Shown one piece after another: positions 33,076 to 44,457 of a DNA stretch of 64,000 bases. The position numbers and the translations under genes were made by a program. The notes under the pieces were generated by a model. It worked only from the letters and a program-made list of their open reading frames with translations, made no database searches and had not been told where the DNA came from. The stretch's first letter is position 1; each line of letters begins with the position of its first letter. Source of the DNA: Symbiodinium natans (lineage: Eukaryota > Sar > Dinophyceae > Suessiales > Symbiodiniaceae); the NCBI GenBank assembly GCA_905221605.1, contig CAJNDS010002672.1:1-64000 (forward strand), given 5' to 3'.

Positions 33076-34242
33076 ATCCCGCCCTATGCTGCGGGTGTGC
33101 TGCATCTGCTCCTGCGTGAGGAACAAGTTTTGGATTCAGGCAGCAACCTCCCGTTTTGACTTTGTCCCTAATCAGCCTATGAAGATCGCTCTCATGTCCT
33201 TGCAAGGGGATGCGCGGCGCAGGCCGCTGGCAACGCGCTACCGACAAAAGTTGGCACGCATACCTTGCGAGTAACTCTTTTGATGACTCGCGCGCATCTC
33301 CTCCTCACCCGCGGCGCAGGCCTTGGCGACTGACCCCATGGCTGGCAATTCCACGCGTCGTGTACCCGTTCCGCGTTATTGCGTGCGACCGCAACCAGGC
33401 CCTGCATGCCCTGCGGCAGTTCCCGGGGGGCCGCAGTGGGGGCGTAGCTTTCGATCTTTACAAAAGCTGCTTTCCCTCCTACGAGCTACGGCTCCGCTCG
33501 TTCTCGCCGCAGGGCCCGGGGAGGTAGCTCGACGGGTGGGGAGACCACGCTCTCGCTGGCACTCGCATCGGGATCGTGGCCAGGGTGAAATTTGTATTTG
33601 GCCTGGCTCAATGTGTGCCGCAAGGAGGTTGGCGCGGAAAGCCATGCACCTCGGCCCAAGTGGCTTCTTCGTGGATGCTCTGTGCGATGTGGTGGTGCTC
33701 AGTGTTGGATCGTAGACACGAGATACTGCAGGTACTCCCCTTATTTTCTCCCTGGACAGGGACCATTCCTTAGCTCTGGAAGGATCACGTGAGGTGGTCC
33801 GTGATGGGCCCGTGACGGGCTGCGCCCCTACATTCGTAACCATCAAAAAGATGCGGGTTGGGTTTGCATTTTTTTTAAATGCCGAGTGCGGGTTCTTGCA
33901 AAGTGCACGTAAGCAGTATTCTCACCTTTGCGTCTGCCCAGCCAGCACTTTGTTGCTAGTGTTCATGAATTCGGAACAAACGTGTGAGTTGCATGCGTTG
34001 CTTGGGACTGACATCTCACAGTGGCGCACAAATGCTGATACAGCGCAGAGGTTCAAATACTGGATGTACCTTGCCATGGAAGCCCCATCGGTTGGTTCTG
34101 TTGAGTATAACAAGGCTTCAAAAGCAGCAACGTTGCAAACAGCATGGGCGGGCGCAAAAAACTCCTAGGCACAGTCCAGGCGCGCCACAGTGCAAGTCTT
34201 TGTGGCAGGCCATTGTGATATTACTTGTGCTATTTTTTGCAG
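33076..34242. other. No confident gene
   Basis: 33300-33540 may be more retroelement debris. 33960-34170 has an open plus frame (ELHALLGTDISQWRTNADTA) that might be an upstream exon of the zinc finger gene, but the join is not established. The N-terminal exon expected for that gene was not found. Confidence 0.35.
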
Positions 34243-35054
34243 GCTGACATTGGTGAATGCGCACCATTTTGTTACTACTGTGATCGCGAGCTGTTGCCCC
34301 AGAACGGGTTGGCTGTGATGTTTTGCGTCCGCGTGCAAACAACCTGCCAGTCAAGGTTCGACGATGTGAAGTCTTTGGTGCATCATCAACGCCACTGCCT
34401 GAGCTTCGAGGCTTTGGCATACTAGTAGGGCATGGAGTTCCATGTGACAAAAACTTAGGCTTGCGCCATTTCTGTTGCAGGGAATGCGGGCGCCACTTGC
34501 CAACAAATGAGATGGAAATTGATGCAACGTTTGCGTACGAGCATGTCTTGTGTGGCGCCCTGAGCAGCTTTTCCGTGCAGGAACGTTCGACTCCGTTACG
34601 GGGCTGCGCATCCACATGTCGACCCGACAGCATTGAAACCAGAAGCATCGCACATCCTCAGAAAGATCGTGTGGCAAGGTTGAACTCCTACAAGAGGAGT
34701 TTGAAAGAAGTTCCGAATTCCATGTCCGGAGCTCATGGAAGGGCAGGCTCATGCAAGCGGCAGCTATGTTAGTGAGTCTCATGAGCTAGGACCGGCCGGG
34801 AGAATCCTGATGTCGTTGTACACGGCGCGATGTATGCATGCCGAAGCTCTGTCCTGCTGACCCCTGAAATGCTTGGCAGTGTTGTTTGGGGAGGCATGGA
34901 CGGGCTCCCCAAGGGCATATTGGAAGAAAGGTGGGGATACCTGTGCAATCGTCACGCATGAATGTTCGGGTCACCAACATAATGCAGATTGAAGCGCTCA
35001 CGGCACGACGAGTCGGAAGATGATGAAGCAACGGGTGCCGAGGCAGACCCTTGA
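34243..35054 (+). CDS. BuGZ/ZNF207/SUF4-like C2H2 zinc finger protein, multi-exon
   Basis: The family binds microtubules, spindle-checkpoint or transcription partners through two N-terminal C2H2 fingers. Exons: 34243-34289 (PFCYYCDR), 34356-34390 (FDDVKSLVHHQ), 34459-34491 (HFCCRECG), 34581 to about 34615 (RTFDSVTGLRIHM), about 34705-34723 (SLKEVPNS), 34790-34824 (TGRENPDVVVH), 34894-34930 (GMDGLPKGILEE), 34988-35054 (KRSRHDESEDDEATGAEADP, stop). Joined in phase they give CYYCDREFDDVKSLVHHQ, a C-x2-C-x12-H finger and VPNSMTGRENPDVVVHGMDG, which follows the family pattern VPNAxPGRxxxDIEIYGMEG closely. The join between 34615 and 34705 is ambiguous. The first exon with the Lys-rich start is missing, and the usual Pro-rich tail is absent or beyond the stop. 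Confidence 0.72.
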
Positions 35055-35133
35055 AAATTTGATCTGCTCTCCCATGCTCACCCTATGTCCAGGGGTTCCC
35101 CACAATTCATGACATCAGCTTTCGCGTTTGCAG

Positions 35134-37782
35134 GCCAAACCAAAGCCATCGGGCTGCTTGGCTATACAAACATGAGCAGTTCATTAACCGGAACAGGTTG
35201 AGGGCTGTCCTTGACACGGATCGATTGCTGTCTAAGGTGGCGGAGAGCCGGCCGATGAAGACAGCTGTGCCCTCAATAGGTGTTTGTGGCCAGCATTGCA
35301 GGTTGCACCTTGTTTCCTAATCGCATGCGCCTATGGATTGTGTTTTGTTTCTTTGCTTCTGCTGGACCGAAGGTCCGCTCAAGATGCCTTTGGACAAAGA
35401 GCTGCTTGCTTTTATCATTCAGGCTTCGTATGCTGTGTCACAAGAGGTGGGTGCTCTGGTAGGCCAAAGCAGGTTCCAGAGAGTCACAGCTCAGAGTGGC
35501 GCCCTGAGTGCTTTAAAAAAGCGTGCTTGTGGCTTGTACGTGTCGTCTATGTAGATGGACATCGCATGCTGAGGTTCAAGGTTGCGGCAAAAGCAGCCTG
35601 GAGCCCACATACATTGTCACAGATGTCACAGTGAATCCCCTGTGTAGTGGTGCGGGGTGAGGCTGGCCAAGACCTTGGAGGCCGCACGTGACCTGATTCA
35701 GCCACCGGTGTTGTCCAGCAACAAGTTCACAAGTTCAGGCACCCTTCCAGACCCGGCATGGCTTGCAGCTCATCATGCGGCATGTCAATGTCAGTCAAGT
35801 CAAACTAGCAAGTGCGATGACTGCGATGCACCGATGCAGCCTTTTTAAAGCCCAGGCTGCCAGTGGAGGCGGGTTGAAGCATCGCATGCGCCTGCATCGC
35901 ATGCACCTGTCCACAAAGATCTGATCGAAGTCCGAAGTTCGAAGTTCGAAGTCCGAAGTCCGAAGTCCGAAGTTCGAAGTTCGAAGTTAAAAAAAACAAG
36001 GTCGAAGTTCGAAGTTCGAAGTTCGAGCCAGGTTGATGCCGCAGAACTTCCGCTCGCCTGAAGCTTGGAGTGCTTCGCTAGGTTGGCTTCACCCACCCAT
36101 CTTCACCCCGAAGCTTTGCTGATCATGTCCGAGCCAATTCCAGGCCGCACACCGCGCTAGGTGAAACACTCCCGAGACCAAGAATTGCCTAGTCAAGGAA
36201 AAGACGGCCCTCATTCAGCTAAAGCTAAGGGTAAGCATCCACCAAGTTGAAACCGGGATGAAAGGCGTGCTGTAGCTGCACCTTGAGCAATCAGACGACT
36301 GGTTTGAACAGGATGTCCTGCTGCCCAACGAAGGCGTTGAAGTGCTTGGTCGTGGAAGCAGACTCAAGTGGGGCGTCCCCGAGCTCAGGAACATTTCGAC
36401 TGCACTTGGAAACTACACTGATACTGTTGGCGTTGGTTTTGCTACTGTTTGTTCGCAGCTGTTCCGGCTTGAATCCCAACAGGCGGTTTGCGTGCCAGGA
36501 GCCGCAGCTGTAGAAGCGCATGTCGAGATGGCTGCTGTTGTCCACTCGGGATCCAAAGATGTGCCTGATTTCCCCGTTCCGAACGAGCGGCAGGTGCGCA
36601 TACCATCTGCAGCAAGCCTTGCAAGCTGCACAGCCGTGTGTGTCTTTGGGATTTGGTCGTTCGCTTGTTCCCATGGTGAAACTTTCCTTGCGTGTTCAGG
36701 CTGCCGAAGCTGCACCGCTGCCGACCCACGGGCAAGACAACTTTTTGGACCAGGACCATGCTGCTGTCCGCTGCTGTCCAACCGTATGTGGAGACGGGGT
36801 GGTTTGTTGTACTGCGACACCTGTCGGAACAGGAGCTAAACGCGTACTTGGATCGTCACTGTGCCGAACTCAAGGCCCTTGTCATATTTCTCGTACATCA
36901 CCAGATTCCTCAGACACGTCCTGAGAGGCACTGCTCGAGGAATGTTTTGCTGCCGTGCGCATGCGCGAGACTGACGCCATCGCCCCTTGCCCGAAGCTTT
37001 CCTCACAGGATGTGCCCTTTAACTTTGCGGCTCGTTGCTGATGTTGCTGCAGGCGCTGAATCCCGTCGCGTTGAAGCCTTGTACGAACCATGTGCGGTCC
37101 ATGAAGGCAGGAAGTTACTTGTGGTGTGCATCTTTGAGGAACCCAAGGAAAGAAACCCTGCGGTGCGGTACGCCCAGCTATTCGGGAAGGAAATGTATCG
37201 TTAGAAGAGAGGGATAGGAAGGCTTTGCCGGGCAGCTCAAGGGAAACATGGGAAAACTGAGACGGGAGCAGATGTCGTCTTTGGTGTTGCATAGGTCACG
37301 CTTCGCAATGCCAACGACGTGTTGCCGGAGTTGGAAGGGACGTGCGTCTGCCAAGTCCAAGGGCGTGGCCGCTTGCTTCTGCATGTGGCTTTCGAGTGAC
37401 TGTAGTAGGCGTTTGTTCGAGTCAGCGTTGCAAAGGGAAGAAGGAACAAGGTAGCGTGAAAGTTTCTCCGAAGCTTCCCCGAGGATCAGATTCTTGCTTG
37501 CTGGACGTGGGAAATGATGTGGTGCACGATCAAGCTGCCATGCTATGGGATGTGCACGAGGGCGATGGAATCCGGATTTCTCTCTTCAAGGAAAGTCTCG
37601 TACAGAAAGTCCAAAGCAAGCTGTCCTGTGCACTGTTCTGGCACTCTTGGAACATCTCGAAACGGCATGGACAGGAAGGAGCAATTCCTGAGAATTTGCT
37701 GGGCGGCATCACGCTGGACCCCGAAATGATTATGTTTGACTATGATGACACGGTCCAGTTACTTGGACAAAAACTGGCGTGA
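35134..37782 (+). CDS. Unrecognised multi-exon gene (exon cluster)
   Basis: Three exons join well: 35134-35279 (AAWLYKHEQFINRNRLRAVL), 35373-35446 (PLKMPLDKELLAFIIQASYA) and one from 35473 (VPESHSSEWRPECFKKACLW). Phases agree and both introns are GT-AG. Further open stretches at about 36290-36640 (VLLPNEGVEVLGRGSRLKW), 36760-37200 and 37450-37782 (GGITLDPEMIMFDYDDTVQL) look coding but their joins were not worked out. No domain is recognised. These may be one or several genes. The stretch from 35640 to 36280 holds a 9-bp satellite and no coding signal beyond a possible exon at 35680-35750. Confidence 0.4.
35925..36028. repeat. 9-bp minisatellite (gaagttcga)n
   Basis: About eleven units of gaagttcga or gaagtccga occur in two blocks separated by taaaaaaaacaaggtc. 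The unit is close to a self-complementary ttcgaa core. Confidence 0.95.
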
Positions 37783-38112
37783 CGTAAGCAGAATGCAGGG
37801 AAATTGAGAGCCTAAAAGTACGCGACAGGATGCTGAATATTCAGAACAGCCTTAGCTCGTCTGCTCAGCAGTGCTGGGCGACGAGCCGAACAAGCCCACA
37901 AAGCCATCACTGTGTTTGTGGACACTTTTCCACTGCCTTCGTTCGCAGGCTGCCGCTTTTGGGTGGTGGCAAGGCAGCCCGATGCAGCGCTCGTTTCCTA
38001 CGTCTTGATGCTCCGTACTTGCAGCTCGATGTGAGCTCGCAGGCTGAGCTGCTTCTCAAAGTGGAAGCCGTGGACTCGCCCACTACGCCTCAGGCACCAC
38101 ATGGAGCGAAGA

Positions 38113-38226
38113 CATGATGAAAACATGATGAAGACATGATGAAGACATGATGAAGACATGATGAAGACATGATGAAGACATGATGAAGACATGATGAAGG
38201 CATGATGAAGACATGATGAAGACATG
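38113..38226. repeat. 11-bp minisatellite (acatgatgaag)n
   Basis: Ten units of acatgatgaag occur with single-base variants (gaaa, gaagg). The array directly follows an open coding-like stretch ending near 38112 (YLQLDVSSQAELLLKVEAVD), so it lies in or next to an exon. The 11-bp period shifts frame in each unit and so is unlikely to be translated. Confidence 0.95.
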
Positions 38227-38512
38227 GGCAGACGTCGCTTCGGAGGCTCAAAAGGGGATGTCCAGAAGTCCGCAAGCTCGTCACCCAGTCATTGAGTGGT
38301 CGTACGTGTCGTGCAGAGCCTGGGGGGCATCGCTTGGGCAAAGCGTTGACCGCTCCAGGGCCGAAGGTGGCAGCTCCTCGACAGTCTCCCACAAGAAGTT
38401 AAAACCGAGTTGTGAGCTCAGCCTCGGAAGCTCCTGCTCTTGCTGCTATTGGTGCTCGTACTTTGCCAGAATTGGTCTGAACAAACTCCATTAAGGTCGG
38501 CTGCAGAAGTTG

Positions 38513-41500
38513 TACCAGATGCCTCCAAAGAGGTGCCCCTTCCCCGGGACAACTTCGCGGCACAGATTGTCAAGAGCCACTTCTTTGATCGCTTTTGTGC
38601 CCCGGTCTTGGCCGTGGCTCTGTGTGAGGGCAGTTGTGAGGGCAGTTGTGAGATGACTCCGTGTGGTAGGCGATGGTGTTTTTTTGCAGCCTGAGGCCTT
38701 TCTTATTCTTATCAATGCAGTGAGCATTGGTGTGGAGGTTGAGATGGTTGCTACCGGCGTCGTGCCGGCATCCTCGATGACCTTCCGCATCTCGCAGATC
38801 CTTTTTGCCATTTTGTTTGGTCTTGAGCTCGCCCTCCGCATGGCAGCTTATGGAGGCCGCTTTTTCTCGGATCGTGTTGACAAGCCTTGGAACATCTTCG
38901 ACACGTTGATCGTGACATTGTCAACGGCTGAAATTATATTAAGCCTGTTCATCAGGGACAGCACTGCAACTTTGTCTGTGGCGCGTTTTGCAAGAATCAT
39001 TCGGGTGGCTCGCATCATTCGTGTGACCCGCTTCTTTCGGCAGCTGCGTACGCTGGTATACACCATACTTAACACGTTGACTTCTCTTTTCTGGACGGTT
39101 CTGGTGATGATTATCATCATCTATCTTTTCTCTGTGGGCATAACAGCAGCTGTTTCCGATCATCTGCAGCGACACACAGAGCCCTCTGCCACACGGCTGC
39201 AGTAACTGCTTGTATCGCGTGGCTGTAGCCAGTGTTGCGGGGGCTCCCACTTGAACTGGACCTGACACTAGGCAACCTCCATACCTTCAACGATTTGTAG
39301 CATTCGGGTACGATGCATGCATTGTTGGTATCCTGGGCACTGGAGTTTCCATGCTCACGATATAGGAGTTGTTGCCCAACAAGAAAGCATTAAAGCCCTG
39401 CTCGATTCGAGAGCCACAGGTTTGACGAGTCCCGCCCCGTCCAACCTTTTTGCACCCCACGAAAATTTCGGCTGTCCTGTCCAGGTACAAAGGGACCGAC
39501 TGTGGGAAGACTTCGGCACGCTCGCAAGAACAGCCTACACTTTGTTCAAAGCAGTGTCAGGCGGTGTCAGCTGGGGAGAACCTGCAGCTTAAGCAAAGCA
39601 CTGGCACGTATGCTTTGATAGTCCCAGTGGGCAAGATGCTGCTGTCTTCTTAGTTTGGAGGCACAGTTTAATGCATAATCTGGGAAGCTACCTTGCACAA
39701 TCCCAGGCGGCTGACCTGCTCCCCCTGGGATCTGTCTATTTGTTCCTGCTACTTACCTGAGCTGTGGACAATAGGGCATAGCAACACCGCTTCAGCTTGC
39801 TGGCACACAAGTGCCCCCAATCGATTCTCAATCGTTTGCCAGGGGTGGGGTTGCTCAAATCATGTTGACAAACCTCCGGTTTTGACCGCCCCATGTGCCC
39901 ATGCACGCCACACAAGAAGTTAAAGCCAAAGCAGTTTGCTCGACTCTTTTTGTGAGCTTTACTGCGCGTGTGATACAGTCCGATACAGACTTACGAAGCA
40001 GATGATGTGCGGAGCTGAGCTGCGGGTATTGGCTCAGGTTGCTTATCTATGTGATGTTCATGCTTTTCTGCATGGCCAACGTTGTTACGGGCTTCTTTTG
40101 CGAACATGCTCCTTGGAAAGTGAATTTGCTGAACATGTTTTTCATAACAAACCCGTGCAAGCAGAACAATGTTTGGGGGCTGTTAAGAAAGTTCAGAACC
40201 GGTCAAGGCTTTCGAGATGGCACAGGCTGACAAGGACCAAGTCATCATGGACCAGCTCCGACTACGCGAAGAACACATCCAGGCGTTCAGGTCCATGTTT
40301 GGGCACGTCGATGTGGATGCCGAGGAGAGTATATCGTTCCGTCAGCTGGAGAAGCTGTTAAGTCGAGAGGACGTGCAAGCTTATTTGTCACATCTGGACA
40401 TCACGGTGGAGTCCACCTGGAACATGTTCAAGCTTCTGGACACAGATGGCAGCGGAGAGTTGTCAATCGAGGTGCTTCTGTTCGGGAACTGGCCCATGCT
40501 TCTTAAATCCTTCAATGTGTTTTTTCCCGAATGCTCCGCAGAAGGGTTCCCGTTTTAAAGTTGGGTTGGGTGGTTACCAAACGTCGTTGCGTTGTGTCCG
40601 TAAAGCGTTCGCAAAGCGTTCGCAAAGCGTCCGCAAGCGTCCGCAAGCGTTCGCGAGTGGCGTAAGCGTACTGTACTGTTAAGGGGGAACTGCACAGAAC
40701 GCGCACCGACGCGGCGTTCCGTAGCGTTCCGAATCCGTCAAGCTAAGGGGGAAATCCACAGGATGCGCGCCGACGCGGCGTTCCGCAGCGTTCCGAATCC
40801 GTCAAGCTAAGGGGGAATTCCACAGGACGCGCCGACGCGCCGACGCGGCGTTCCGCAGTGTTCTGAATCCGTCAAGCTAAGGGGGAACTCCACAGGACGC
40901 GCTCCGTCGCGTTCCGAAACCGTCAAGCTAAGGGGGAAATCCACAGGATGCGCGCCGACGCGCCGACGCGGCGCCGACGCGGCGCCGACGCGGCGTTCCG
41001 TAGCGTTCCGAATCCGTCAAGCTAAGGGGGAACTCCACAGGACGCGCGCCGACGCGGCGCTCCGTCGCGTTCCGAATCCGTGAAGCTAAGGGGGAATTAC
41101 ACAGGGCGCGCGCCGACGCGGCGTTCCGTAGCGTTCCGAATCCGTTAAGCCGCATGGTGTGAGCATCCGCTACAACGTTCCTTGAGACTTTGATCCAGGC
41201 TTTGCTTGCCGTGCTGAGTGCGTAGGAGCACTTCTAGGATCTCATCTCACATCTGTCCAATGTATCTGTACAGTGTTCGGAGCAGTGCGAAGGGTGCGCA
41301 GAAGATCACACAGCGACATACGAAGATGGTAGTCGACTGCACATGAGACATTGAACACACGCCTTCGCTCTTGCAGATGCCTTGCAGTCTTGTACATCAT
41401 GAACTATTATCACCGATGCTGACAGGCGAAGCTCCTGCACTTCATGCACAATGTTATGTTTTTCCGTTGGAAGCGTGCGAAACGAAAACCTCTTCTCCGC

Positions 41501-41952
41501 CCGCGCACCGACGTTTCGTTGATTTCATGTTAAATCTGCGTTATGGGTGGCTGCTTTCCGCATTCGGGTTCGTGGGTCTTGTCAGGTTTTTTTATGTTCT
41601 TTCAGGTTCGGAATCAGGTTCGGAATGGTTCGGAGTAGGTGCTTGGATTGTGTCTGCCACTGACAGCAACTGCACGTGTGCACAAGAAGAGCCTTGACAG
41701 GAGTTTGTGGACGGCTTGTTGCGATTGAAGGGGCAAGCAAAAACGATTGATTTGGTTGGCATCAGCTACGATATTCGGCGGCAAGCCGTCGTCCTGGCCG
41801 ACTTCATGGACTTTGTTGAAGATCAGTTTGATGAGATTTTGGCCAGGCCAGGCGTTGGTTCAGGCCTTCCAAGCGCCCTGGCTAAGAACTTGTCCGATCC
41901 GCTGGCTCAGATCTCGCTTTGTTTTCCTGAACTTTGCATTGAAGGTTGTTGA
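38513..41952 (+). CDS. Voltage-gated cation channel with C-terminal EF-hands, multi-exon
   Basis: An exon from 38513 (VPDASKEVPLPRDNFAAQIV) leads to S1-S5 on an exon from 38690 to about 39170. S4 carries regularly spaced Arg (ARFARIIRVARIIRVTRFFR). The pore helix is on an exon from 39485 (LWEDFGTLARTAYTLFKAVS, then GGVSWGE). S6 is on an exon ending 40107 (LIYVMFMLFCMANVVTGFF). An exon at 40226-40471 holds a degenerate EF-hand (VDVDAEESISF) and most of a canonical one (LDTDGSGELSIE). The exon at 41701-41952 completes it (EFVDGLLRLKGQAKTIDLVG) and reaches a stop. Only one six-helix domain is visible, unlike four-domain Cav/Nav channels. The Ca2+-binding loop suggests calcium feedback. The N-terminal limit and the joins around the pore exon are unsettled. 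It would act in the plasma or a vacuolar membrane. Confidence 0.75.
40679..41150. repeat. 64-bp satellite inside a channel intron, about 7 units
   Basis: Units contain aagctaagggggaactccac, aggacgcgcgccgacgcggc and gttccgtagcgttccgaatc. They vary by deletion and by extra gccgacgcg triplication near 40955-40990. The array lies within intron 40472-41700 of the ion channel gene. A shorter gcgttcgcaaa repeat precedes it at 40600-40660. Confidence 0.93.
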
Positions 41953-44190
41953 GTCCAACAAGTGACTGCTCCACAAATGCCGCAGGTTCACCATCTTTCC
42001 ACTGATCTCAGTTCCCAAACCAGTTTTTGACTGCTACCACATCGGATCGCGTACAAAACGATTTCTTTTGGGCTTAGGAGGGCCCATCTTCAGTGAACAG
42101 GCGCCGACAAGCGCCCAGAGGCCCGACGCTCTCGCAAGCAGGGGCTGGGAAGGATCACATCCGTTGCATCGAACTAGAACCCCAAACAGTGCGCGTGGCA
42201 AACAAAAGTAGACCCAAACAGTTGCCCCTTCAAGCCAAAAGCGCAAGAGCACTCCGAGGGCCGAAGTTTGTTCAGTGTTGGTATCGTGCGCGGTTGCCAT
42301 GAACAAGCACATGTCGAGCGGGCTGCTCCCGGCCCATGGATGCCCGATAGTGCTCATTGGCCGCCAATGATGTTGCTATGTTCGTCCTGTAGTTGCGCCC
42401 GTTCCTGCACACCCCCCACCCCCCCTGCGCATGAGACTCTCCGACAGCCCGCAGGAGGAGAAGGGGAACGTGCATAAAGTAAGGGCTTACTATTTAGGGT
42501 GTTCACATGGTCGCCTTTCCATCTCTCCATGATGGTTGGCAGGGCCGGACGTTCTTGCTTTGCCCGGCAGGCAGTACCACTGCAGTATCCCTTGTGAAAA
42601 GTCGTGATAAATCGTGGTTCGGGCATGTGTAACACATATGAATACGCCAAGCAACGCAAGTGGGGCTTAGAGGCTTAGAAGGCTTGACGGTGTGCATGGA
42701 CCACAGTATCCACTAGAAGCTTAGAGCTTTAGAGGCGAGGATGCTTCTGGGCTTGGAGGCTGCAAAGCATCGAGGCGACGCACCTGTTGCCCCTACACTT
42801 GCCCGTACACTGGTTTCTCAGAGTTCGTGGGGCTGGCTGATTCTATTCGCCTCCAAATTTTGAAATTGCTCAAGGGGCCCATGGTGTATAATTGAGATGT
42901 AGTTTGTGTGTGCCGCATTCCAGGTCTCTTGCCTTCAATAGTATTCTTGTGCACCGGCGCTGTACAACTTGCATACGATGCCAAGCTCGCGAGCCTGGGG
43001 TTCCGCTGTGTTCTGTTCTGCCGTGTTCTGCTGTCTTTGTGTTCTGCTGTGTTCTGCTGTGTTCTAAGGAGTGCCGCATCAAGGCCATCAGGTGGGAAGT
43101 CGGAGATCCTTGCAACATCGAAGAAGCTTGTCTGTGGGACGCCGGGCGACAGTGGCTGCAACACGCTCCAGAAGGACCCACGTGAGCCACCAATGACGTT
43201 CACCCGTCAGCTTAGCTTCGCCCTGCCCACGACAACAAAAGGATCCAAAGCCATGTTCAAGTGACACCCATGCGCATCGATCCTTGCATGCCGAAATCGC
43301 GGGATCTTTGGCCACTGAGGCGCAGCGCTGGTCAGGATGTGCCGGATGCGCTAGCTGTTGGCCCAGTCGCCTTCGTTTGACCCCAAAGTGCTTCTAGAAG
43401 GTGTCTTCCACAAAGGCCTGTCTTCATTCTCTTGCTCTGCAAGCTTTGGTGGAGTGCTCAGTGTACGGAGCAAGAGAAACAGCGATCTCTTTCAAGGATG
43501 TTGCCTGATGGGCTAGCCAGGCATCAGTTGGCTTGCTCCAACATGGGGCATATGCTCCCAGCCAAGTCACTGTGCCCCGGTTTATGTCAGTCTGTTGACG
43601 GCTGCAGCGAGTGTCAACGAGCTGACCATATCCGGCTGGTTGCCGTAGCGCCGTAGGATCTCCTGGAAGCCTCTGTGGCCCACAGATCTGAACCGGAGCA
43701 GAAGCCAATGGAGAAGCTCTGGCCTCAGTCAGTCTTTGGACATCCTTTTTTTTTTTGGTTGTGTGGGTGTGTGTGTGTGTGTGCTTTGAAGTCAGGATGC
43801 GAAATGCCTCGATGGGACCAGGACGTGCGGACGGGCTTCTGTTCGGCTCGCCATTATGTTCGAAATGTGTCCCGTGGTTCGGTGTGCTCGTGAAACCTTT
43901 GTTGTACCCTTTCATGACCGGCATTTGATTGCTTGTTTTGTGCAGGGCCAATTGGGCCGTGCGTGGCCGAGACAGACATCTTCTCCTTCTTCATGAATTT
44001 CTATTTTCCGGAAGGGAATTTTGCACCGAAGATTCGCAACAGATGTGCTTGCCTAGCCGCTGAGCTCAGCTTCAACCACCACGAGTTTTCGTGGTTTCGA
44101 ATTTCAGAGATTTTGCAGTTGTCTGTTGCAGCTCGCAGACTGCGCACTTCGTCACTTAGTCTAAGTGCCAATTCCCTCGGATTGTGTGCC
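41953..44190. other. No confident gene
   Basis: 42119-42160 shares a short block with 3341-3386. A tgttctgctg run occurs at 43015-43070. A coding-like plus stretch lies at about 43080-43180 (WEVGDPCNIEEACLWDAGRQ) and another at 43940-44090 (FFMNFYFPEGNFAPKIRN). Neither could be joined or assigned. A T10(GT)n simple repeat lies at 43747-43782. Confidence 0.35.
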
Positions 44191-44457
44191 ATGCCGACCT
44201 CCATCGATCTGGAACCCTTGGGTGGCAGTGGATGCCTGAGTGCCGCAACTTCGACGCTGCCCCATGCAAGGCGGGCTTCTGCCAATGGCTCCTTCCTGAA
44301 CTTGGGTGGCTTAGCAGGCGCTGCTGCGGGAGCTGCAGGGGCGCTGGGCGGTCCACTGGGTGGTGCCGTGGGTGGCGTGTTAGGCGGGATGGCGGGCGTG
44401 GGTCAGAGCAAGCTGATTCCAGAGCCCAAGGTTCCCAAACAGAATTTGATCATTTAA
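44191..44457 (+). CDS. Small Gly/Ala-rich hydrophobic protein or terminal exon
   Basis: An open frame from ATG at 44191 to TAA at 44455 encodes 88 residues. Residues about 42-72 form a glycine-zipper-like stretch (LAGAAAGAAGALGGPLGGAV and GGVLGGMAGVG), which can insert in membranes. The tail is basic (EPKVPKQNLII). The frame is also open upstream, so it could be the last exon of a longer gene. Function unknown. Confidence 0.3.
   Translation: MPTSIDLEPLGGSGCLSAATSTLPHARRASANGSFLNLGGLAGAAAGAAGALGGPLGGAVGGVLGGMAGVGQSKLIPEPKVPKQNLII

Noticed and set aside
36882-37292. Minus-strand frames in 36.2-37.5 kb
   Set aside because: Antisense to plus-strand stretches with better coding character. All recognised neighbours are on the plus strand.
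38113-38226. Array of 11-bp repeats as a CRISPR-like array
   Set aside because: The units are contiguous with no spacers, and the genome is eukaryotic.
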